DNA of 64,000 nt. Origin: Stenopsyche tienmushanensis (taxonomy: Eukaryota > Arthropoda > Insecta > Trichoptera > Stenopsychidae). Numbering within the stretch: the first letter of the stretch is position 1; every line of letters begins with the position of its first letter. The stretch is from NCBI GenBank assembly GCA_008973525.1, contig WACJ01000402.1, forward strand, positions 310,001-374,000, read 5' to 3'. The notes beneath the pieces are model-generated. The model saw only the letters and a list, made by a program, of their open reading frames with translations, ran no database searches and was not told the origin of the DNA. This document shows positions 43,820 through 57,229 of the stretch, piece by piece. Position numbers and translations under genes: made by a program.

Positions 43820-44614
43820 AAAGAAATTTATTCGTGCGACCGAATACTGCGAAAATCAAAATTAGACTGATCCATAAATTTTTGAAAATCCGACCAAATA
43901 TTATTCTGGAAAAAAAAACATCTTACAAGTTTATCGATGGCCAAGTAACACGCAATAGATGCTCATAAATTATATATAAACAAAGAATATTTTGACCGAT
44001 AGTAGACAAACGCTGTCAAAAAATGTCAATTGATTTTTTTTTTGTAAAGACCCGGTCCGGCTGGGGTATACGTTCCCGTTATTACGATAGATCATTTATT
44101 ACAGGGTAGCTTTTGTTGAGGTGCAAACTGGGTGCAATAAATGGTAATCTTTTGTTTGAATACTGCGGCGAAAGATTTTTTTGTTTTACGATGCTTCAAA
44201 TTTTATGAACATTACAATAATTAGGTACCCCATTTTTTTCAAAACATGCACAAAGGTCTGTACATTCATATAATATTTCAACAATGTAGAAAGGTCTTTT
44301 CTAAATGTAGAAATATCGGACTTCAAAGATCGCGCCGAGTGATCATCTCTTCTATAATAAATGCATGCCAACACGCAAAAATTCAAAACTTCCAATTAAT
44401 ATATTGAAGATTTTGTTATCATATATATTTTTTAATTGGGTTTATTCGGTTGAAAAGGAGGTATTCCTGTGGGTGTTTTTTATTTCACAATGATGAAATG
44501 ATATTTGTCTTTTATATAAGACATTAAAATGAGCGCCGACAGATCGGCGCTGTGGGGCTTTTAGCATAGTTTAGGTGCGCCGATGGATCGGCGCTCTGGG
44601 GCCAAGAGGGTTAA

Positions 44615-46259
44615 ACGTTGAACACCACTTTTGACACCGTCGGATGCTCATTCGTCTTGGAACCGAAATTGCGATAATACACGAGCATAACGGATACGAA
44701 CATCTCGACAGAGATTGAAATGTCGAGTGTCATCAGCGAAATGTTAGAAAAGAAGTCGACGACCTGCCAAGATGACCCTTCTTCGGCAACAAAACATCAT
44801 GTTGCTTGCGTCGTTGAAGCAAACAGTGACAAAGTATGATCGCACCATTTGTAATCATGTCGGCGATTAATCTTCAGGAGAAACTCCAACAGCCGTGTGC
44901 GATAATATGAGATGCAACCGACATTTTGTCAGCAGTGGGATATGAAGTCCACGAAGAAAATGAAATTAAATTGACCACAAATTTTCATCGCAAGTACATA
45001 GAAGAATGGAATGCGTCCGCCGTCAAATAGAAAGATGACGAAGCCCACACTGGGAAGATAAGGCGAAAATGTCAATAACCCTCAGCTTAATGAGTCGCCG
45101 GCTCTTCAACTGAAGCTGGAGGTCTCCAGATTTCACTGGAGCGCTCCTTGGACGATGAAAGTTTAAATTAACATCGAATTATGCGGCCTCCTCCGGATGA
45201 GGTCGTTAAGGACAAGAGCGAAAGATGCCGTCTTTGTGTGGCCGTCTCGTCCACGACCACCTGTCGCTACCGGGACGCGTCTCCCCGAAGACAATGATCC
45301 TTTGTCTGCATATCGAGATGAGATAAATGACGTTTGATGACCGCCATAGATGCACAATGCGAGCAAAAATGTGCGCGACGAAAGCCTCGAGCGATTCAAG
45401 GGTTTTGATTGAAACGTCCGCACTCGAAGGGTTGATAGCGATCTCCATTGTGTTCTTGCGTGGGAGTTATCGACCTAATCGAAAGAAAAGTCCACCCGCA
45501 ATCCGTGTCTTTGGGTCACAGTCGAATTATTACGAAAAGGCCTCGTTTCGAAACGAAAATTGCCGTCAAAATCACACGTTTTTGATTGCTTTCAATCGCA
45601 ATCGTTTCGCAAAAACGTGTCTAAATAATCATCAACCGATGACAATCAACACGTTTTAAAAAGAAAATTGCATGCGACAAAACTGTCTAACGACAAATGA
45701 TTTGTTTGAGAAATGCATGCTTACAATTATGGTTTCTTCTCGTGAATTTCTCGAGAAATATTATATGTAAGATCGAATTTATCGAGAATTTCTTTGATTT
45801 CTTCTTGTTGAATATTTTTGATACAAATATAACCACTTCCATGTTTAAAATGCTGCAATGCATATGCGCCAAAATGCATTCTGTTAAATTTCTAAATATG
45901 TATGACCAAAAATTTTTAACAAACTTCTAGCTTTCAAACTGGTCTTATCTTTGTTCAAGAAACAAAAGATATGACCTGAACTTATTCGTTCCGCTATAAA
46001 AATATCCTTGCTTTCTCGGAAGGTCGGATCTGCATGCATCTGTAGTGACCTCGCTTCTTTGAAATTAGAATAACCATCTGTCCACCATCAGAACTTCGCC
46101 TCCCATGGGGGGCGCGAAGTGAAAGGGCGCCCGGAACCTCTGCGCGTAGTGTTTTTCGGTGGATGAAAGATCGGTGGAAAACTTCCATGTGTGGCTAGTC
46201 CGACGGAACTCGGAACAGACCGCACAGCAGCGCAGGACATGGTCCCTGTCAATGGAAGA
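44615..46259. other. No recognised gene
   Basis: Frames of up to 110 codons (45,327-45,659) with antisense partners at 45,163-45,448. No recognised motif. The left limit of mariner copy 3 probably falls near its end. Confidence 0.35.
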
Positions 46260-46752
46260 GCTATCAAACACCAATAAGTCGCTGTTTTCCCGTCTCAATG
46301 TGTCAATTTGTCTCAGGTGTGAAGTGATGAACCCATGTTTCATCCATCGCCACAAAAACTCTCATTGCTTTGAAACATCGCCAAGAACTCGATTGATGCA
46401 TTCCCACGACGCTGTTTTTCATCCATTGTGAGCAAACGCGGCACCCATCTTGCGCACACCTTTCTCATGTCCAAATTTTCAGTCAATATACGATGTAGAG
46501 CACTTTATGAAATGCCTACCATGTTTGCTAGCTAGCGCAGTTTTAGCCGACGGTCATCCAACACCATTTTGTAGATTTTCTTTACCATTTCTGGTGCGGT
46601 TAGCAGCTTATTTAAGCTCCGCCACCCAATATTTTACTATTGTAAACGAAGGAGAAGACTCCCCCAGAGAAGAATCTGGCTCAGATTTGATATTGGTTGG
46701 ACTAAGACCTTTCAAATAAAATTATCGTATTACATAACGATGACTACCCTCA
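46260..46752 (-). pseudogene. Mariner copy 3 (subfamily M), DNA-binding region to first Asp
   Basis: The outer end, reverse-complemented, starts TA|TGAGGGTAGTC at 46,752. On the minus strand follow the KKIYKMVLDDRRLK helix region, SALHRILTENLDMRK, CARWVPRLLTM, and after a degraded stretch VAMDETWVHHFTPET (46,306-46,353), which includes the first catalytic Asp. A stop follows. Several in-frame stops interrupt the DNA-binding part. It is the only one of the three subfamily M copies that keeps the DETW block. Sequence below 46,300 no longer matches mariner. Confidence 0.85.
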
Positions 46753-48904
46753 TAATACAAAGGCAGAAGAACACTTAGATTTAATTTCAAAAAAAGTCAA
46801 ATTATTCAAAGCGTCGATTCTTCCTAATCTAGATGAAAGATTTTCCCGTGAATATTTGATTGAGCAATTGTCATCGTGGTATTTCAATTGTTGCATTCCA
46901 TGCATTTATCTGACAGTAAAAACAATTAGAATGTTATTCAGAAACGTAGATGACAATGTCCGTTATCTATCGACGGATTCGGAAATTCTTACGAATTTAT
47001 AAACAAAAATCGAACTCATCTATTGCGACACGGTTAACACGAGATCACGTCCTTAGCGAGCAATTGTTCAACCATTGATAAGATAAGACTACGACAATTA
47101 TACTCGATCGTCGGAGGCAAGATCGAAATTTGCAGCGTGCAATATGCAATGAATTGACAATATGAAAAAATTCATTCCAATGATTTAACGGTTATAACGA
47201 TCAATTCGCACTGGTCAATTTTAAGCTCGCTATAACCGATATTTCAGTGTTTTTCCTCGTATTTTATTCAATTAAGCGCTCAGAAATTGAAGGAAGCGAA
47301 ATGCACTTTAATCCTCGGATGCAGGCAATTCATTAATGTGCTTTCGTTTTGGCATGAGTTTTATCTGGTCGTGGACCGAGGAAATGAGCTGTTAAACAAG
47401 TTCTCCGACAGTTTATATTGGATTAAACCCAAACATGTGTGCCTACAGCGACGTCGAATTCAACAGGTTCGACACGACCACGGACAACGTTTATGGGACG
47501 CTCCGACAATTATTCGCAATCAAATTACACAGCCGAAAACGAATGGAATTGCGAATGAAAATTCAAATGAGCAGAACTACGCTTTGACACATTTATTACG
47601 GGAAGTAAGATCTGAAATGTTGAAATTAAAGTGTCAATAGCATCGGTGAGTGGCTTTAATTAAATAATGTTTGAAGAGCGATCAAAGTGCTATAAAATTT
47701 TGATAACGGCTCGTCTGCTAGTTGTTTACATGTGTTTTTCGTGTTTGTTATGATTGATAAGATCTTTTCATCAAAAAAGTTATTGTTAAATGTATGAAAT
47801 AATAAGACATAGTATATTGACCTTTGTGTGATAAAAGCAAGATGTTTGGAAGTCAGCAAGTCTTCAACTGAATGCGCACACTGAAGACACTTTGTCGTTA
47901 GACAGTTGTGTCGTAATATCGGTCTAAAGTGTTTATTGTCGCAATCACAAAGTTTTTAATAGTACAACACGCGTCCAATTTTCTTTTAGACTAATAAGAA
48001 AATTTATATTGGATTATATTGGGGATGTCTGCTAAAATTCCAGTTCGCTATAAGCAGTGTCTGGAAGACAAAGGCATGCTAAAAATGTAATTTCGAGATA
48101 AATTTTTCGATGGCGTAAATGAAAGCATTAAGAGCATATTGCGAAGGGCCGTCAGTAAAACGTCTCTCAAATGGTATTCAATCACTTTTATTCTAAAAAT
48201 ATAGAGCAAGGAGAGCCTTCGTCCGTTGCAGACATGCCAAGGAAACAAAGATGCTGCGCGCGCATACCACGGATGAAAGGACGCTACAGACTGGCGTCTA
48301 TCCAGACATAAAAAAATGAACATTTTGGAAATATATCCGCATTTCTATCTACTTTGCATTGTTGATAAGATTTATATCTGGTTTCATTTGTGTTTAGAGA
48401 GGGTCGCCATCAACAGAGGACATTACCACCTTTCGCTTTAGCAAAAATCCCATTGCCAAAAGAAGTTGATCTAATTACAAACAAACCTGCGCAGTCAAGT
48501 GCACCGCATTTAACACGTCGTTTATTCTTCGAGCGTCGTTCAAACCCATAATCACATGTCGTTATTTGCATAACTGGTTATATTTAGCTTTTGGCTAAAA
48601 CGAAACACAAAGAACTTATTCGACCATGTATTTCGCCAATGGGGAGACCCGACTATCGATTGCCTACCCTCGTTTTTAGATCAGAGTTCTGACACATCCG
48701 AGGCGAGAGAAATATGCCACAGCAGGAAAATCGAACTCCAAAGAGTCAAATTCAAACGCTGACCTTCGCTAAGGATACATCCGAAAGGACGCAAGGAAAG
48801 GTCGTCATGAATCAAATCGTCGACCCAAACATAATTAACGTCCATGTTTAAATCCCTGAATTGCTTGAAAAAATCCTGCTATTTTATGACGATTTATAAC
48901 TGTA
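46753..48904. other. No recognised gene
   Basis: Contains a 117-codon plus frame (47,287-47,640; KPKHVCLQRRRIQQVRHDHG inside), not recognised, and AT-rich sequence. Confidence 0.35.
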
Positions 48905-49024
48905 TTAGGGGGGCAAAAGAACATTCGCGTATTTTGATAATCATAGTCAGATCCCCGACAAATAATTGAGGAGTTATCGCAAAGACTGGGATCCCATTGG
49001 GATCAATTAAAACTCATCAACTTT
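48905..49024 (+). pseudogene. Mariner end fused to helix-turn-helix relic
   Basis: TTAGGGGGGCAAAAGAACAT then TCGCGTATTTTGA resembles a mariner terminus and matches the sequence at the right edge of the window. It is followed within about 20 bp by codons for DPRQIIEELSQRLGSHWDQL, a mariner DNA-binding segment normally further inside, so an internal deletion is implied. The same HTH relic occurs at 21.45 kb. Confidence 0.65.
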
Positions 49025-50490
49025 TTACAAAAAAAGTATCCAAGGGATGTAATAGCAATTGGAAGATAGGTTGAATAATAAAGAGAACTTTATACTAAAT
49101 ACGCCGATTTTTTCGGGTCCCTCCCTCCTCCCGATATATCACCCGACGGTTCGTGTCTCGTTAGCGTAAGGTCGTCCTCTGGGTCTCAAGCGACTACCGT
49201 TCGTGCGAAGACCCAATTGCAAATTGATACCGTGACAATTTACAAATTCGGGTCCCCTTGATCGACGGCTGGAATATATTTGGGCAATGTGATTCATGCT
49301 GCACAATTTAACAATGCCGACCATTTTTTGATGGTCTGCACAATCAAACAATTCAGGAAATGGAACGATGCGCAGAAGCCCAAGTGCTGCTGTCGGTTGC
49401 GAAGCGATGACGCAACCTGTCCTATACAATTTAGTTACTTAAATTTGATTTTTATAACCTTGAGACTTCACACCGCCAAGAAGTCACGGTCCGCCTTCAT
49501 CCAACTCGAATTTCGCCCATTATGGACAGCGGATCCGTAATCGCCGACAACGAAGACCACGTGTCTTGCAGGATCTGAATTGAATTATATGACACAGCCT
49601 TAAAGCAATGGAGGCGCACATCCCTCTTGCACCGGTAATGTCTGAATGTCGAAGAGCTTTAACCTTCCGTACAATGGTCCTACCAGACAGTTTCGTTTTT
49701 GACCTTTGCCAGCTAGTCGTTGTACTCCGCCAGATCTTGCACGTCTCTAAGGATATTGGACGTTCCTTGCATTGCCTATCGCAACTCAGAGGATTATCCC
49801 CCCTAAAAGGATATATAGTCAGTAGACCTATACTATGTTATTCCAGCAGGGAATAAAAGATCCGTCGACAGGTGTGGGCTTTTTCACATTACAGGGGGTC
49901 ATGCATACAGTCAATGATCACATAAAAATGTATATTTATTAGACTATGGAGAATAATAAAAAATGGATTTGGTCACTCCGTAAATTCATTCACATTTGAC
50001 TACGACCCTTCGTATTGTATAATCGATCGATCAAGACAGAATTCTCAAAAGGAATATTAGGTGGTAATAATATTTTTTTTTCCCAGTATAAATTCCTCAA
50101 GATTCTTCTGAAATGATCGATTTATTTCCATCAGTTTCACTCATCATTGCTATGCAGAGCACTTCGTATTTATGCTCTTATTTATTCCAATCTTCAATAC
50201 TTGTGGCGTTTAAGCATTCTGGGCAGAAATTTGCAACATTTTAAAAGCTTTTATCTAAAAATATCTTGTAGTTCTCATAAAGAGCCTCTAGCAATATTGT
50301 TTGGTGCAAAAGGAAATCGAATAAAGATCATTTTCCTTGAATAATTAAAAAGAAAGTTTCACATGAAGATTCGGATTTTCATTTAGTTCAAGTTCGATGA
50401 TTATTTGTAATAATTAAACTACATTTAAAAAAAATAGATTTTAAATAACAACGGGGGGAAATCTGAGCAATATTTGAATCTCCAGGACAT
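49025..50490. other. No recognised gene
   Basis: Contains a 96-codon minus frame (49,139-49,429) and a shorter overlapping plus frame at 49,280. No family recognised. Confidence 0.35.
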
Positions 50491-50519
50491 AATATTTGGG
50501 ACCAGGGGTCCCAAATATT
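50491..50519. repeat. Perfect 13-bp hairpin with 3-nt loop
   Basis: AATATTTGGGACC, loop AGG, GGTCCCAAATATT. The right half reads CAGGGGTCCCAAATATTCG outward, which resembles a hAT terminus, and it is followed by several GAATATTCG-like words to about 50,560. It may be the junction of two element ends. Confidence 0.75.
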
Positions 50520-52592
50520 CGAAAAACGAATATGAAATAATAAAGCATTCGAATATCCGAGTATTAAAATATTTTATATATTTAAACATATATGTTCATT
50601 AACAAGGAAAAATTGGAGTTCATTTTTAACCTGTATCCGACATATCGAACCTCCTGTCGGGTTCGTGCCCGCGCATCCGCGCGTCAATCTGCGTCCATAT
50701 AATCAAACGATGATTTTATCCGAAATTAGCAGTTTGGATTTCTTGGAAATGGAAAATTTCGTTGATTTTCTAAGAATTGAACAGCATACATTTCTAGGAA
50801 TTAGTAAAATTCTCGGAAATTAGCCATTTGGAAGGAATTCTAGGAATTAGTGTAATACGTCCTAATATTTCATCTATACAAAGACGTAATCACAACTAAT
50901 GTTTGATAGTTGTAATGGAAGAGTAGGAAGACGGATAAATATTGAAATACGAGGGCGATTCTATCTATCGGATAGGAAGCTTCTTGATACCATCACTGAA
51001 GATACCAAAATACCGTAGCAGCAGACTTGCAGACTTTTCCAGCAGAATGTTTCTAGACTTTTAGGACACTTTATTTATTAGTAGGTAAGGATTAGGATAG
51101 GAAGGATAGGTTTGTTATTATCCATGTAACATTGTTCTAAAATCTAAATGCTCGCTAACAGACATGATCATTGGAATTAATCTGACGATTCGGCTTTAAC
51201 AACAATTCAATGGTAAACCTATTTAACGTACAAAATCGACGCTACAAGATGAATAGGACAGAAGAATACGGACGAGTACATCAATTGACAATCCAGTTAG
51301 CAGACTTGAATGCTCATGAGACAAGATGAGGGTCTCGACTATGATGATTAGGACAGTGAGCGGAATTTAGCCTTCGATATTTGGATCTCAACGATGCATT
51401 CCTCTCGCTGCCCTTTCCCATACATTGCTGTTGCAATCCGAGAGGACAAACACCCAAGCAATTAAGCTGGAAATCGGCATAAATTTGTGCCAAAGACAAT
51501 GGATAGATATGCATTTACAAACAAGTCGCTGTCAATCGACGAACGCACATCGAGCTATGCAAAAATGCAGTGTGTGCAGTTGCAACCTTGAAGGCGAATT
51601 GCAGCGCTCGCGCCCGTCACGTTCCAACCCCAATTACCTTAATGCCGTCGCTGCTCTTCCCTCGTACGCTCCTCTTCCATCCCGGTGCATTCGTGCTCAC
51701 CTTGAGCGCATCTTAACTCTCGATCTGCAGATTAATGCTGACGCATACTGGAGAGCAGTATCATAATGCAGATTTAGCGCCTAACCAAATCTGATAACTT
51801 ACTGCGTGCTCTAAGAGGAAAATCATCATTCTCAGTGCGAGCAAACAAATCCCGACTATTTTATGGTCGCTGCATGAAAACCAGTCTCATTGTGGACTGC
51901 GATGACGCCTCGCTCTGAGATACGACCTGCACCGCATTGTGATAAGATATTAATCTAATTATTCATCATTCATTCGATGGGCACGAATGGCGGAAAAGCC
52001 ATAATTTTGCATCGGAATGACATTGAAAAACTCCATTCAAAAGTGTTCAAACCAACAATGACCGCCGCATGACGCAAAATGACTATAAAAGAAGCGCGTG
52101 ACGCGTTAACAATTGCAAATGTGCGTACAACATTCTGCAATCAAGTCGCTTTCTTTATTCTTTAATGAAGAAGATACGATCTTGGTTGCTCAACGAACAA
52201 GAGATATTAGAAATCTTAACGGTGTTAATATCTTTAATTCGGTGCATCCTCTACTTCTTCAGTCTGGTAACAAGATGATCAATAATATACAAAATGTTTC
52301 ATCATTAATCCTATGATGAGTATGCACTCACATGATGAGTGCGCACTATGCTTGTATATATAGTGTTTATTTTCAATGCCCTGCTTCTATTTCTAATACA
52401 ATAAATACAAAAAGTAATCCCATTTGAAACACTATTTTGGGTCCCAAATGTATTAATTTCAAACATGATCAAATGTCTTCCTTTGATAATAAAATTGAAA
52501 ACACACATAAACTTGTATTTTGTCCTTTTCATAAAATTTGCATTTATATCGCCAGTGCCAAAAATACGTGCCATTTTAATACTTCTGTGATA
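50520..52592. other. No recognised gene
   Basis: At 50,740-50,870 words like CTAGGAATTAGT and TCTCGGAAATTAG recur irregularly. A TACGAGGGCGATTC at 50,948 resembles the mariner start without a partner. A 113-codon plus frame at 51,425-51,766 is not recognised. Confidence 0.35.
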
Positions 52593-52876
52593 TTTAAAGA
52601 TGTGATACAATTATGCAATTAAAATAGCATTCAACTGCGGTACCAATATTTGGGGGCTTATGGGGGTAATACGTTCTTAGTCCGCACAAGATCTTTGGAT
52701 TTAATCTCTCATCTTTAACCTGCTCCGTGGCTGAAGAGATTGTATCTATCTCAGTCTTGGACTTTTCCTTCTCAATTTTCTCTCTTCAGCTCTTCTCTAT
52801 GACCCTCCACTAGCTTCTCAACGTCACCATCGTTCAAATTCAGAACTATGGACTTGCCATGAGACAATATCCTTAT
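52593..52876 (-). pseudogene. Tigger/pogo transposase C-terminal region
   Basis: The minus strand reads GKSIVL and NLNDGDVEKLVEGHREELKR. One frameshift later it reads REKIEKEKSKTEIDTISSAT and EQVKDERLNPKILCG, ending at TAA (52,593-52,595). The block DVExLVEGHxEEL followed by charged coiled-coil sequence is the tail of Tigger/Jerky-type pogo transposases, after the DDE domain. It has no ATG. Whether it comes from the same family as the N-terminal piece at 29.6 kb is unknown. Confidence 0.6.
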
Positions 52877-53860
52877 TTATAGACACAACTTCAACTTGCC
52901 TTTCCCTGATGTACCTCCATAATGATCTAAATCGTATATCAAGATGGACTTATTCTAAAGCGTATGTACCACTGTACGTTTTAAGTGTCGTTTTTATTTT
53001 TAAATTTTAAAAAGTCCACATAAATCATGTCATGATTACGCTTAAACGTGTCTGTCGATTGTGCTTCCGTGGGAACGCTGGTCATAACCATCATTGTGTA
53101 CGATTACACGATGAAGACTTATGCAGCACCCCGTTGCAAGCATTAGGGGGAAAGTTATTGAAAGAGCTTACCGCTCAATTGTCGGCGTAATTGAAACCGC
53201 GAATGCGTAAAATTGCGTGTTTCTCCAGGATGCACACGATCCGACTATTATCTGATGATTACATCGGAAATATTTCTGAACCACGTGCCACTTAGCAGGG
53301 GATATTAGTGACCATCAAAAGGAGATTATCGACCACAGTTTCATGGCTATTTTAGCAGGGATTGTTCCGGAGTGCGGCTTAATGCCAACAAATTGTGGGG
53401 TTTCCATCCCTCAAGTTCAACCGACATTTGTGCCGATGCAGCAAAAAATCTATATGATGTTATATAATTGAAATTGTGATATTAATACGCGATATTCAAC
53501 GCAGATGCTTAACCTCCTTTCGCATAGATGCTATTTAGAAGTGGAATTTGCTTAAGTGATATAAGTTGAATTTAGCCTCATTTTCAAGAACATCAATAAT
53601 TAAGATTTAAAAAAATGGATAAATCAACAATTATTGCGATAGGATTTACGACACTAAACCAGCGGTCAGATGTCCTCTGTCAAATGCTTAAATATACCTT
53701 AGAAAGGCAATAAATTTGCTCGTTTACTTAGGAATATAACCACAGATTTGAGGTTGAAATTTATGGCCGATTTGAAGACTGTTCAAATATTTTCAATGAC
53801 AGTGACCACAATAGAAAGACCGTTTGATCAGGGCTTTGAAGTGCAGCGCGGACGAAATGT
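52877..53860. other. No recognised gene
   Basis: No recognised repeat or frame of note. Confidence 0.4.
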
Positions 53861-53895
53861 CATCCCCATGCAATGGTGCTGTTAGTCTATGCAGG
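53861..53895 (+). repeat. Interspersed repeat C, copy 3 (fragment)
   Basis: CATCCCCATGCAATGGTGCT followed by GTTAGTCTATGCAG matches the start of the repeats at 13,181 and 23,421. Confidence 0.5.
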
Positions 53896-56800
53896 CCCGG
53901 GAGCACCAACACGGTACAATGGTGTCAGAAGTGGGAAATAAAATTAAAATGAATACACACACCCATTCAAAAGTTCCACATTTAAGCTAAATGCTCATTT
54001 ACGTTCAAATATAAACATTAAAATAGTACATTGTGAATTTATAGCGCAAACAGAAGATGTGTTCATAGACGACTGAATTGATTGACGACCTCTAAATTTT
54101 TCCATCGGTTCGACTCGAAGAAATGTCATCAATTGACATTTGACGATTGCCGCGGTTACATCATTGTCAACAAGCGCTTCGGCTGATAAAAGGGATCAAA
54201 AACGATCAGCGCACAAGGAAAACCAAGCAGGGTTAAAAGGACAACGGAGGTCGTTTCTGATTCCCGATTGAGTATCCCTGTCGGGCAAAGTGGTTAGAGT
54301 TCAAATAATGGATGTCAACTGTCATATTTCACAATGGGCCGCGAATACAACACACACAACAGGCACCTGCGATGTCTGATGTCATCCGAGACATCTCTTC
54401 GGCGGTGTCAAAAAAATTGGTAAATAAAGACCCGTCGAAATTAAACCGTTAAAACTCTAAGCAGAGAAAAACTGATATAATAACAGAAGATAAGCGACAA
54501 AAAAGATGATTTGTTGGAGACCTCGACACGGCAGAACCCGTTCTCTCGGCTCGATCTCCTCGAGCGAGAATTAACAACCACCAGATTACATCTGCGAAAG
54601 CAGAGTGATGATGACTGACTCATCGACTGGGAGAACAGCACAATTATTTAAATTTGCTGCAATAAATAATTGCATCCATCGAAGCAAGGATCGTTCCAGG
54701 ATCAGCCATTGAACTTACTGCTACCTGCAGCCTCCAATATAACATTCCACTCGTGCAGCAATCTAAAACTGACGAACAACTATGGATTTGAGGACCATTT
54801 TTGGAATGAAATAGATTAAGTTTATTCAACAATAAACCACCATGAGATTCTATAGATATCGAACACTACTGATTGGTAGACCATCTTTAAATTAATAGAT
54901 GTAGAGTATCAACAGAAGCGTATAATCGAGTGGTTCCCATAAGGAAAGACATCGAAAAACAGATCAAAATATATCGCAGAGGATTGATCCGAGATGAAAT
55001 GAGTATAAAACTTCAAATTAATACAATAAACCCTCCTATAGCGTCCACTTCATTTGCATAAACAACGGGTAAAATACGTAAGATCAAAGCCCTCTCACGC
55101 GTGTTAGTCACTTGCACTTATTTAACTGAACAAGTACAAATTTTGTTTGGGTGCCTAAAATTCTGTTGCGTTTTCCTTCTATATTATTATCTTATTTGAT
55201 TTATTAATAATATTGCAGCAATTAATGAAATTTATTAATGAACACAATCAATCTGATTAATGCACATAAAATAAAATATATGCAGTCACAATGCAAAACG
55301 TGCCGTTGCATCAGGCGACAATTGTTGACGTCTATATATCGCCACGCCGCACTTTTGGCGGAAAAAATGATTATTTGAATGTAATAAACATATATGTATG
55401 TATAAATATATGATAAACAAACTGAAGAACGTCTCTTCCAAAGCTATACTACGACGCAAATTCCCTCAATTATTGATTCAACCACAATGTAAAATGTCAA
55501 TAGTCTCCATCACAAAAGCAGCACGTAGAATCTGATTTAAGCCAAGAGCGTCTAGTAGTTGAAGATTTACATGTTGGGTCATCGACTGTCCAGCTGTGAA
55601 TCAACGATAAGCAATGTGTAAAACGAAGTAATTTAAATTCATCGACGAAAGATGATCTCAAGGCAATATCCAATCGTACAGTATTTTACATTCCTTATTG
55701 GCGCATCAACCCTTTATTGCACAAATATTCCGATTTCTCCGAGCGTTGCCACAGACCCCAGCTGCCGATGTAAATGTTATTTGCTCATTTGAGCGAAGCT
55801 CATTGCCTCGGATGGAACGCCAAGCAGTCTGTCGAGACAGTTCCCACGAACAGTGTGCAATCGCTCTGCCCACGCAGCAACCACAGATGTTCATGGACCA
55901 ACAAAAAAAGCGTGTCTTAGGTGGCATCGACTAAACAGCGATAAAGATGTCGCGGCAATTACGACCCGATGTCGGCGAAGGTGTCACGAAAAACTTTTAC
56001 TGGGAAGTCTTCTTAATTGAACAACATTTGGTTGTCCTCAGGTGCAAATAAAGACCGTCGAGCTGGAGCGACGGAAGACTGCTCGGATATTACGGCAGAG
56101 ATAAAAAGCAAAATTATTACTGGTTCGTAATTTTGCAGAGCACTCGACGTCTATTACCAGCAAAATGCCACTTGATGCAACAATGTTGGCAATTTAGTAT
56201 GTAGGATAAGACGCGTAACAGCCGCCTCCATAAAGTTCAGTAATCTATTCATTGCAAAGGCGATTTGATAATAAAATATAAAACCAAAAGTATTCCAGCA
56301 CATAACGACCGATAGACATCAAATAAAGAACAATTTTATTAATAATTCAAGTACTATATAGGGATAGATAACTAGGAGAAGCGCAGTAAAGCCACCCAAA
56401 CTCATGTTTTTAACCCTAGATGACTAATCATTAGTCTAACATACTACAGACTCAGAAAGCATTCGATATAAAATTAATGTTCCCGAAGTGTTATTTTGAG
56501 ACAGACTTCTCTCGCCATGCGAATAGTAAAGCGCCATCACGACGATATATCGTCATTGACACTTTTTGCAACTGTCGACAATAACAATATATCGGCGTCC
56601 AGCACTAGCAAAGTTATCCTTGGCCATATTTAAGAGCAAGTCCCGATTTTCTAAGTTTTACAGCCTATTAAATAAAAATAGTAGTAGTCTATGAAATACC
56701 ACACAACAACAACAGCACAAATCATTCAAAACAGGCGAGTTTTGAAGCAATAATATACAAATTAAAGTCGAATTTATTGTAACGAATCAATGAAACAACT

Positions 56801-57221
56801 CGCGTTATCCCCAGTTATACGAGGAACAAACACAAATAACCCGGGCGCATGGTTTCTAAGGCAGTCATTAAAGCGGCAATAGATCATTCCTAATTGATGT
56901 GGATATCATATTATGCATGAATTATTAGCAGCGAAGAATTTCAAACGTTTCAGCATACAATCAATTATCCAATTTTGAAATCCAAGCCGACATCCTGGGT
57001 GGGAATTTATGGAATAAGAAGATGATGGAGTTTTTCTAAAAATAAATCACACACTCTTCCTTTGATCCATTTGCGCGGAGGTTTCGATCGCCACGAAAAT
57101 GTCGAACTTGTCGAAAAGCGCACAAAAAAAATATTTTGGTATTTTAAAACTCATGTTTATTGTTGGATTGAATCAAAATTATTAAAACAAACACCACGAA
57201 ATTCAATTATACAATGCTAAG
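53896..57221. other. No recognised gene over about 3.3 kb
   Basis: AT-rich with short frames. Antisense-overlapping frames of 73-78 codons at 55,698-55,934 are not recognised. No element ends were identified. Confidence 0.4.
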
Positions 57222-57229
57222 ATCGCCAT

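Larger units (their letters stand above)
42575..44610 (-). mobile_element. piggyBac-family element with intact ends
   Basis: Bounded by TTAA at 42,571-42,574 and 44,611-44,614. Termini are CCCTTTTGGCCCCAG and, reverse-complemented, CCCTCTTGGCCCCAG (one mismatch in 15). A second inverted repeat, ATGCTAAAAGCCCCAC, lies at 42,607-42,622 and exactly inverted at 44,552-44,567. The right end also carries two hairpins, GCGCCGACAGATCGGCGC (44,533-44,550) and GCGCCGATGGATCGGCGC (44,577-44,594). TTAA targets, CCC ends and subterminal inverted repeats define piggyBac. A broken transposase lies on the minus strand. The length (2,036 bp) is short of a typical autonomous element, so it cannot mobilise itself but could be moved in trans. 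Confidence 0.95.

Noticed and set aside
45163..45448. Possible transposase on the minus strand (SGRRVPVATGGRGRDGH)
   Set aside because: Compared with Tc1-type helix-turn-helix and linker blocks it did not match in order or spacing.
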